This document shows, one piece after another, positions 58,468-64,000 of a stretch of 64,000 nt of DNA (position 1 is its first letter; every line of letters starts with the position of its first letter). The DNA is from Actinomycetota bacterium (lineage in GTDB: Bacteria; Actinomycetota; Geothermincolia; Fen-727; Anoxymicrobiaceae). The position numbers were made by a program, and so were the translations under genes. The DNA is taken from NCBI GenBank assembly GCA_018831265.1, contig JAHJCO010000009.1:32986-96985 (forward strand). Direction: 5' to 3'. Under the pieces are notes generated by a model, which saw only the letters and a program-made list of their open reading frames with translations, searched no databases and had not been told where the DNA came from.

Positions 58468-58814
58468 ACGCCATCTCCTGGCTCAACGGTTATTCGTTCC
58501 GAATACTCCTATGACCGTTTCCAGGCATCAGGGTCTATTCACGTCTCATTCCCATGCTCTGATTCTATCTCAAGGTGCGCAAGGTTGCATGCTTGGACAG
58601 GACACTGGGCTGTGGGTGAGAAGAGGCGACGGGGTCACCGCGCGCCGTGCAATCGCCGACCTCAATCCATACGCAGCTTTGAATCACAATATTTAACAAT
58701 AATACACAATATCGTGTATCAACCACAATAATAACACTTTCGAGGCAGGTACTGGTCCAGAGACCGTGGCTGGTGATCTAAAATGATATTATTGAACACC
58801 ATTATTTACTATCG
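58468..58814. other. AT-rich gene-free stretch
   Basis: About 350 nt; 58680-58815 is strongly AT-rich (AATATTTAACAATAATACAC and similar) with a small inverted repeat TACAC-AATATC-GTGTA. It lies at the 3' end of the Y1 transposase gene. It could be the transposase's recognition end or a promoter for the minus-strand genes to the left; the window gives no decisive sign. Confidence 0.4.
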
Positions 58815-59621
58815 TTATTCAAACCTGCGGGATTTCCTGGCGATCTTGCACACCGTCGAGTAGTGCAAACCCAGGTGCCTGCCGATCTCGTCCAGGGTGT
58901 AACCGAAGCGGTTGTACGCCTGCCCGATCGCATGGTCCCTCGATTCCCGAGAGTCACAGCACTCGAAGATCTCGGAGAGCACAGGGCGCATGCGTTTCCT
59001 TTCCTTGATGGTTCGCACCGGCTCCTGCACGTAGTACCTCGACTTGACGTCGGTTTCCACCTCGGGCGAGCAGCCGTCGATGAAATCGATGAATAGGTTA
59101 CGCGCCCGCCTGGTGTCGCGCGAGAAGCGGTCGAGCACAGGTTGAACGCTCAGGAAGGGCAGTGGAGGGAGGATTCCCGCCGCCGCGCTGTAACTGCTCC
59201 AGGGCCAGCTACCGGGGTGGTCGCACAGCTTCGCCGCCACCGGGTTCAAGGCCACGTACCTCACCGCGTTCATCATCCTGTACTCCTCGTCGACGCGCTC
59301 AGGGAAGAGCCGGTCGCCGAACAGGCGACCATCGCAGGAATACCCGTGCCTCCGGTTGAACCGCCTTGAATAGATCGAATGCAGCGAACGCACGCCTGAT
59401 GCCAGGGTCTGTCGGCTCGTGTCGACGAGCAGGTGATAGTGGGTGCCCATGAGGCAGTATGCGCACAGGATCCAGCGGTACCGATACACCGTGCATTGGA
59501 GCAGGCCGAGGAACACCGACCTGTCGAGGTCGTCGAAGAACACCGTCCGCCCGCCCCGGCCGCGTGGGAAGACATGGTAGAGGCCCGGGGCGGGATCGCC
59601 TGGCCGCGGACTTTCCAGCAT
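58815..59621 (-). CDS. REP-associated-type Y1 (HUH) transposase
   Basis: 268 residues from ATG 59621 behind AGAGGAG (an ATG at 59651 is possible). The HUH motif is GTHYHLLVDT; the catalytic Tyr is in the helix with RYVALNPVAA. The design (FFDDLDRSVFLGLL, HSIYSRRFNRRHG, GRLFGDRLFPERVDEEY) is that of RAYT-type IS200-like transposases, which act on short genomic palindromes. The C-terminal ~60 residues form an HTH (YTLDEIGRHLGLHYSTVCKI). It sits between the tRNA-Ser 3' end and its downstream copy. A candidate for mobilising one of the hairpin families in the window. Confidence 0.88.
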   Translation of the reverse strand: MLESPRPGDPAPGLYHVFPRGRGGRTVFFDDLDRSVFLGLLQCTVYRYRWILCAYCLMGTHYHLLVDTSRQTLASGVRSLHSIYSRRFNRRHGYSCDGRLFGDRLFPERVDEEYRMMNAVRYVALNPVAAKLCDHPGSWPWSSYSAAAGILPPLPFLSVQPVLDRFSRDTRRARNLFIDFIDGCSPEVETDVKSRYYVQEPVRTIKERKRMRPVLSEIFECCDSRESRDHAIGQAYNRFGYTLDEIGRHLGLHYSTVCKIARKSRRFE

Positions 59622-59728
59622 CGCACCTGCACTCCTCTGACCAGATGCCATGTTAACAGCAATACAAGCAGATTTCAAGGGTCGGCAGGATTGTGCTCAG
59701 GGATATCGATGACTTCGCGGCGCTTGGG

Positions 59729-59756
59729 GTGGGTGAGAATCCCACTCTCTCCGCCA
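59729..59756 (+). repeat. Direct copy of tRNA-Ser 3' end (attR-type)
   Basis: GTGGGTGAGAATCCCACTCT then CTCCGCCA; differs from the tRNA T-loop at two positions (TTCGAAT to TGAGAAT). The preceding bases do not form a tRNA. With 57417-57444 it bounds a 2.3-kb segment. Confidence 0.6.
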
Positions 59757-59858
59757 GCCAGGTCCACCAGATGTTAGTATCGAGTCGCGCTACGCGCGGA
59801 CAAGTCGGTCAACCGCCAGGACCCGCCAGGCGGGCGGATCTGAAGCGAGGTGTGACGG

Positions 59859-60467
59859 ATGCCGGAGAAAGCCGGGACGGTCGACGAGTACCTGGCGGGC
59901 GTTCCCGAGCCTGACAGGAAGGCGCTCGAGAAGCTCCGCAAGACGATCATGGCCGCCGCCCCCGGGGCGACCGAGACGATAAGCTACCACATGCCGACCT
60001 TCAAGGAAGATGGTCCGCTGGTGGCATACGCGGCCTTCAAGGACCACCTCAGCTTCTTCGTCATGAGCACCGAGGTGATGGAAGCCCACCGCGGAGATCT
60101 CGACGCCTTCGACACTTCCAGGGGGGCGATCCGCTTCACGCCTGACAGACCGCTCCCCGCGGCGCTCGTGAAGAAGCTGGTCAGGGCCCGGGTCGAGGAG
60201 AACCGCCGGGGTAGAGGGCCTTACACCCGGAGGAAGCCCGCGGTGAAGCGGGCGCGGCACCCGATGCCCGACTACGTCGAGCGCGAGCTGGAGGGAAGGG
60301 GACTGATGGATTCCTACAGGCGGCGGCCCCCCTACCAGCAGAACGATTACATAGGCTGGATAACCGGCGCGAAGCAGGAGGCGACCAGGCAGAGGCGGCT
60401 CGAGCAGATGCTGGAGGAGCTGGAAAGCGGCCACGGCTATATGAAGATGCCCTACGAACAGAAATGA
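59859..60467 (+). CDS. DUF1801-YdeI-type fusion protein
   Basis: A 202-residue protein, ATG 59859 behind GAGGTGTGACG. Residues ~1-115 are DUF1801/YdhG-like (TVDEYLAGVPEPDRKALEKL, ETISYHMPTFKEDGPLVAYA). The C-terminal ~50 residues (YIGWITGAKQEATRQRRLEQ MLEELESG) match the tail of YdeI/OmpD-associated proteins. Frataxin-like fold proposed for the first domain. Function unproven. Confidence 0.82.
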   Translation: MPEKAGTVDEYLAGVPEPDRKALEKLRKTIMAAAPGATETISYHMPTFKEDGPLVAYAAFKDHLSFFVMSTEVMEAHRGDLDAFDTSRGAIRFTPDRPLPAALVKKLVRARVEENRRGRGPYTRRKPAVKRARHPMPDYVERELEGRGLMDSYRRRPPYQQNDYIGWITGAKQEATRQRRLEQMLEELESGHGYMKMPYEQK

Positions 60468-60525
60468 AGGTTACGGCGCTTTTTCCGCCTGCCGGTTCAC
60501 CCGGGAACAGCAGAGGAGGCCGGGT

Positions 60526-61107
60526 TTGCCCGAAGATATAGAAGCAGGCAGGCACGGGAAGCATCACCACATCCTCAGGCGCTACTGGGAGATAGTGAAC
60601 CTATATCCCAGGATAACCGACCCCGAGCTGGCGCGGCGCATCGAGGAGTTCACCATGAAGGCGTCGCCCGAGCAGCTCTTCCGCATGCAACGAGCGGTCA
60701 TCAGCCACGGCACGGAGTTCATGGTAAAGGACCCGCGCTGGAGCAGGCTCCTCGAGCATATGGACGGGAAGCGGGTGGGCATGTCAGTGGGCGACGAGTA
60801 CCACACCACCGTCACTCTCAACGACGGTCGGTTCGACGTGACGATGGGCAAACAGGAACGGGGCGTCCCCGTGCTCCACGTCGCCTCGCGGAAGGACTAC
60901 GTGGACGCCCTCCTGCGTCGCAAGGACCTGGTCAGGATGCTCGTCACCCGTAAGCTGGGTGCCACGCACAAGCTGACCCTCATCAGGTGGGGTATCACCA
61001 TCTTCGAGGACTTCCTGGCCGACGACAGCCTCTTCGAGGACCTCCTCGCGCACCAGTCCAGGGCCCAGGAGCTCATAGCCGAGAGCATGGGGGACATGGA
61101 TTTCTGA
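60526..61107 (+). CDS. SCP2-like protein, paralogue of the thiolase-operon copy
   Basis: 193 residues from TTG 60526 behind GAGGAGG. YWEIVNLYPRITDPELARRI, then EEFTMKASPEQLFRMQRAVI, VPVLHVASRKDYVDALL, RKLGATHKLTLIRWGITIF. The same order and many residues as 23832-24440. Ligand unknown. Here it has no CoA-metabolism neighbours. Confidence 0.65.
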   Translation: MPEDIEAGRHGKHHHILRRYWEIVNLYPRITDPELARRIEEFTMKASPEQLFRMQRAVISHGTEFMVKDPRWSRLLEHMDGKRVGMSVGDEYHTTVTLNDGRFDVTMGKQERGVPVLHVASRKDYVDALLRRKDLVRMLVTRKLGATHKLTLIRWGITIFEDFLADDSLFEDLLAHQSRAQELIAESMGDMDF

Positions 61108-61119
61108 GAGTATGAGCGC

Positions 61120-62427
61120 TCAGGACGTGCCCGGCCCGGCATCGCCGCTCTCCGGCCCGAACACCTGCCGGTAGGCTTCCTCGGCTTTCTGATCCGCGGC
61201 CTCGCGGACCCCGGCCATCGCGTCGAAGTCGTCCAGTAGGACCGAGACCAGCTCCCCGTCCAGCTTACGGGCTGAGGACATCCCCTCGAGCAGCGTCTTG
61301 ACCTCCGCGGGCGGCATCCCCTTCCTGTACGGCCGGTCCTCCAACGTAGCCGCGAACACGTCCGATACGGCCATTAGCCGGGAGCCTAGGGAAAGATCGC
61401 CGGCCCCGTAGTGGAAGGGATAGCCGCTGCCGTCGATCCTCTCGTGGTGGAGCGACCCCCAGTTGTTGACGGTCTCCATGGCACTGACCGGCTTGAGTAT
61501 CCGGTAGCTGAAGTACGGGTGGGCCAGCACGATGTTCATCTCGTTCCTGGAGAGCCTGCCGGGCTTCTCGAGTATCTCGGTGGGCACGGCGAGCTTCCCG
61601 ATGTCGTGGAGCCCTCCCGCCACGCCCATCAGCTCGCTGTCCGCCTCGTCGAGCCCCACGATCCCGGCCATCGCCCGCACCGTGGCCGCGACGCCGCTGG
61701 AATGAGAGGCGGTGTAATGACTGCGGAAGTCGATCATCTTCGAGTAGTGGCCGGCCAGGCTCGACAGCTCCTCGCGGCTCATGGGCTCCGCCTCTATCTC
61801 GATCATCTCGCTGATGATCGAGCCCAGGTACGGAGACACCACGTCGAACCAGAAGTGCTCCCTCCCGGAGACGGTGGCGAACGCCTCGACGAGGTCCGGG
61901 TGGAAGAGACTCCCGGCGTGTTTCCTTACCGCCTCCAGCACCCCGTTGATCTGCCCGATGATCTCCCGGCTTGCGTCCAGGAAGAGCGACGCCCTGTCGG
62001 CCAGGTGGATGACGTGACTTCCGATCGGCACGCCCTCCTCCCGGTCGCCGTTCCCGGCCTCGTCCCAGCGGACGTGGTGGTAGCGGACCAGCCTCGAGGC
62101 CCCCTGGAACGGCTCGAACAGGCGGAGAAGCCGGTGGCCGCGCTCCGCGTGCCGGTGGGGATCCTCCATCTCGAACTCGTTTATCTCGAGCCGCTCCTCG
62201 AGACTGAGTGCCCCGATGTCGTGCAGCGCCCCGGCGATCGCCAGCTCGGCCTGCTGCTCGGGGGTGAACCCGAGCTCGCGGCCGATGCTGGTGGCGATGT
62301 AGGACACCTTGAGGTTATGGTCAGCCACCGAGGGATGTACGAGGTCCAGCGCCCTGGAGAGGGCGAGCACCATCTCGAACAGAGATACGCCCGGCTCGTC
62401 TCCCTCGATGCTCCCCGTGCTGTTCAT
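61120..62427 (-). CDS. Tandem HD/HD-GYP domain protein
   Basis: A 435-residue protein. First HD domain (~20-190): HNLKVSYIATSIG, LHDIGALSLEER, HHVRWDEAGNG, lacking the GYP motif. Second (~225-400): HSSGVAATVRAM, LHDIGKLAVPTEIL, HHERIDGSGYPFHYG, an intact HD-GYP. HD-GYP domains hydrolyse cyclic-di-GMP or related dinucleotides. No receiver or transmembrane segment. Start ATG 62427 has no ribosome site but a TATAAT ends 6 nt upstream. Confidence 0.9.
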   Translation of the reverse strand: MNSTGSIEGDEPGVSLFEMVLALSRALDLVHPSVADHNLKVSYIATSIGRELGFTPEQQAELAIAGALHDIGALSLEERLEINEFEMEDPHRHAERGHRLLRLFEPFQGASRLVRYHHVRWDEAGNGDREEGVPIGSHVIHLADRASLFLDASREIIGQINGVLEAVRKHAGSLFHPDLVEAFATVSGREHFWFDVVSPYLGSIISEMIEIEAEPMSREELSSLAGHYSKMIDFRSHYTASHSSGVAATVRAMAGIVGLDEADSELMGVAGGLHDIGKLAVPTEILEKPGRLSRNEMNIVLAHPYFSYRILKPVSAMETVNNWGSLHHERIDGSGYPFHYGAGDLSLGSRLMAVSDVFAATLEDRPYRKGMPPAEVKTLLEGMSSARKLDGELVSVLLDDFDAMAGVREAADQKAEEAYRQVFGPESGDAGPGTS

Positions 62428-62433
62428 ACGGTA

Positions 62434-62439
62434 ATTATA
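62434..62439 (-). promoter_or_regulatory. -10 box for a leaderless HD-GYP transcript
   Basis: Minus-strand TATAAT at 62439-62434; six nt separate it from ATG 62427, which places the start point at or near the A of ATG. No good -35 was found. Leaderless mRNAs are common in Actinomycetota. Confidence 0.5.
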
Positions 62440-62567
62440 TGCGGGAGAGCCCGTCGGACGCCCGGCCGGACCCACCCCGTACGCTATTTTTCTTCCTTAT
62501 TTCACCGCCACTTTGAATTCTTTTAACACACCGGTCCGATACTCAAGCGAAAGGAAGTGACGACGGA

Positions 62568-64000
62568 GTGAGTTACACTGCGGTATTCCCGGTGAAACGG
62601 AAGTCAGTGCTGTTCATCACGTTGGTCGCTCTCACGGCCCTTTGCTGCTCCTGCGGAACGACCCCCGCGAGTCTCCCGGGGGCCGGGGCCGCTGGAGGCG
62701 CCGCGTATCCAGTCGTAGATACCGGCCAGACCGCCTGTTACAACGATACGGTCGAGACCGGAGCCCCGTCGTCCGGCATGCCGTTCTACGGGCAGGACGC
62801 GCAGTGCGGCGGCAATCAACCCTCATACCGCGACAACGGGGACGGCACTGTCACCGACCTGAGTACCGGTCTCATGTGGCAGAAGGACCCGGGGGACAAG
62901 AAGACCTACGACCAGGCGGTCGCCGGGGCCTCCACCTGCGCCACGGGCGGCTACAACGACTGGCGCCTGCCGGACATAAAGGAGCTGTACTCGCTGATCC
63001 TGTTCAGCGGAACCGATCCCGGCGGCGGGGAGTCGGGCGACACCTCAGGCCTCGTCCCCTTCATCGACACCACCTGCTTCGATTTCGAGTACGGCGACGC
63101 GGACGCGGGGGAGCGCGTCATCGACGCGCAGTACTGGTCCGCCACCGCCTACGTGAGTACCACCATGGGCGGGAACGCGACGCAGTTCGGGGTGAACTTC
63201 GCCGACGGCCGCATCAAGGGCTATCCGAGGGACGCGGGCCCGGGCGGCCAACCCGCGAAAGAGTTCGTCAGGTACGTGAGGGGGGACGCCGGCTACGGCA
63301 ACAACAGCCTGTCCGACAACGGGGACGGGACCGTCAGCGACGGGGCCACCGGGCTCATGTGGTCCAGGGACGACAGCGGAGCGGGGCTGGACTGGCAGCA
63401 GGCGCTCGCCTGGGTGCAGCAGAAGAACTCGGAGAACCACCTGGGATACTCCGACTGGCGCCTGCCTGACGCCAAGGAGCTGCAGAGTATAGTCGACTAC
63501 TCCCGCTCTCCCGACACGACCTCCTCCGCGGCAATCGACCCTGCCTTCGGCTGCACCTCCATCACCAACGAGGCCGGGTGGGCTGACTGGCCCTGCTACT
63601 GGACGGGGACGACGCATGCCGGCGTCCAGGGCGGGGCCAACGGGGTCTACGTGTGCTTCGGCAGGGCGATGGGTTACATGAACGGGCGGTGGATGGACGT
63701 CCACGGCGCGGGGGCCCAGCGAAGCGATCCCAAGGCGGGAGACCCTGCGGACTACCCCGAGGGGCGCGGGCCGCAGGGGGACGCGGTCAGGATCTACAAC
63801 CACGTGCGGCCGGTGAGGGGGACCTCGGGTGCCACGGCGCCGGGCGTTGATCCCTCCGCCCGCACATGCGCCCACGACTCCATAGGGGTCACCGGGCCCG
63901 CCGAGCGGTGGTACCTGGCCGAGGGGGCCACCGCCGGTGGGTTCGAGACCTGGGTCCTGGTGGCGAACCCCGGCGAGAAGAACGCCCGGGTCACGCTCAC
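62568..64000 (+). CDS. DUF1566 surface protein, 3' end outside window
   Basis: Open to the window edge; GTG 62568 after AAAGGAAG (another GTG at 62592). N-terminal signal with Cys (VLFITLVALTALCCSCG). Two DUF1566 (Lcl C-terminal) domains: TGLMWQKDPGDKKTYDQAVA, GGYNDWRLPDIKELYSL and TGLMWSRDDSG, GYSDWRLPDAKELQSIVDYS. It then enters a WYLAEG-type module (HDSIGVTGPAERWYLAEGAT AGGFETWVLVANPG) as in the proteins at 10118, 24711 and 54603. Likely another multi-module surface protein. The first codons and the end cannot be settled here. Confidence 0.8.
   Translation, partial: MSYTAVFPVKRKSVLFITLVALTALCCSCGTTPASLPGAGAAGGAAYPVVDTGQTACYNDTVETGAPSSGMPFYGQDAQCGGNQPSYRDNGDGTVTDLSTGLMWQKDPGDKKTYDQAVAGASTCATGGYNDWRLPDIKELYSLILFSGTDPGGGESGDTSGLVPFIDTTCFDFEYGDADAGERVIDAQYWSATAYVSTTMGGNATQFGVNFADGRIKGYPRDAGPGGQPAKEFVRYVRGDAGYGNNSLSDNGDGTVSDGATGLMWSRDDSGAGLDWQQALAWVQQKNSENHLGYSDWRLPDAKELQSIVDYSRSPDTTSSAAIDPAFGCTSITNEAGWADWPCYWTGTTHAGVQGGANGVYVCFGRAMGYMNGRWMDVHGAGAQRSDPKAGDPADYPEGRGPQGDAVRIYNHVRPVRGTSGATAPGVDPSARTCAHDSIGVTGPAERWYLAEGATAGGFETWVLVANPGEKNARVTL

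Noticed and set aside
57417..59756. Complete integrative element
   Set aside because: No integrase, excisionase or replication gene lies between the repeats; described only as a possible remnant.
62642..63469. Plus-strand 275-codon frame at the right end
   Set aside because: Arg/Gly-rich shadow of the DUF1566 gene, which reads in another frame and has matching domains.

Overview
The window reads as chromosomal DNA of a high-GC, probably anaerobic bacterium. An uncultured Actinomycetota lineage is my best guess. The basis is overall base composition, frequent GTG/TTG starts behind strong GGAGG sites, a probable leaderless gene, two glycyl radical enzymes, thiolase/DUF35 cassettes, and large secreted proteins built on WYLAEG-type repeats. 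The phylum is inference; no rRNA or ribosomal protein is present to confirm it.

Layout. 1-1364: 3' part of a low-GC Fic gene. 1388-9740 (minus): a catabolic cluster of two glycyl radical enzymes flanking a FadR-type GntR regulator, then an SCP2-like protein, a beta-keto-acid cleavage enzyme, a carboxymuconolactone-decarboxylase-family protein and a SHOCT protein. Its first gene has a near-perfect promoter with a FadR-type operator at the start point. 10118-14254: a long secreted propeller/repeat protein and a shortened relative. 14255-16907: decayed mobile DNA (a possible IS21-type end, an internally deleted IS1380 transposase, a MITE-like repeat). 16948-18216: a B12-binding radical SAM protein, divergent from an operon (18397-24440) of nitronate-monooxygenase-like protein, DUF35, two thiolase-like proteins, DUF35, enoyl-CoA hydratase and SCP2-like protein. 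24711-28736: a secreted beta-helix/repeat protein.

28829-53000 is mixed housekeeping and accessory content: sulfatase, M48 peptidase, MgtE-like transporter, acyl-CoA dehydrogenase with an XRE-cupin regulator, family 2 glycosyltransferase, GNATs, chagasin-like inhibitor, PadR regulator with a clear operator, flavoprotein, M28 peptidase, metallophosphoesterase, serine hydrolase, SDR, C45 hydrolase, and an ArsR/VIT-like/TudS-like cluster. Several genes are broken, usually with the middle missing and both ends kept. 54105-59756 is organised around tRNA-Ser(GGA). A partial copy of its 5' end lies 3 kb upstream and a 28-nt copy of its 3' end lies 2.3 kb downstream, with a REP-type Y1 transposase in the downstream segment. 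The right end holds a DUF1801-YdeI fusion, another SCP2-like paralogue, a tandem HD/HD-GYP protein and a DUF1566 surface protein cut by the window edge.

Three dispersed repeat families stand out. One is a set of hairpins with a nearly constant 9-nt core (GGTCAGGCA/TGCCTGACC) and partly variable arms. One is a MITE-like family of three copies with TGAAAGAA...CCTCA ends. The third is a pair of GC-rich hairpin clusters. Together with the deletion pseudogenes they point to a genome shaped by small non-autonomous repeats and recombination.
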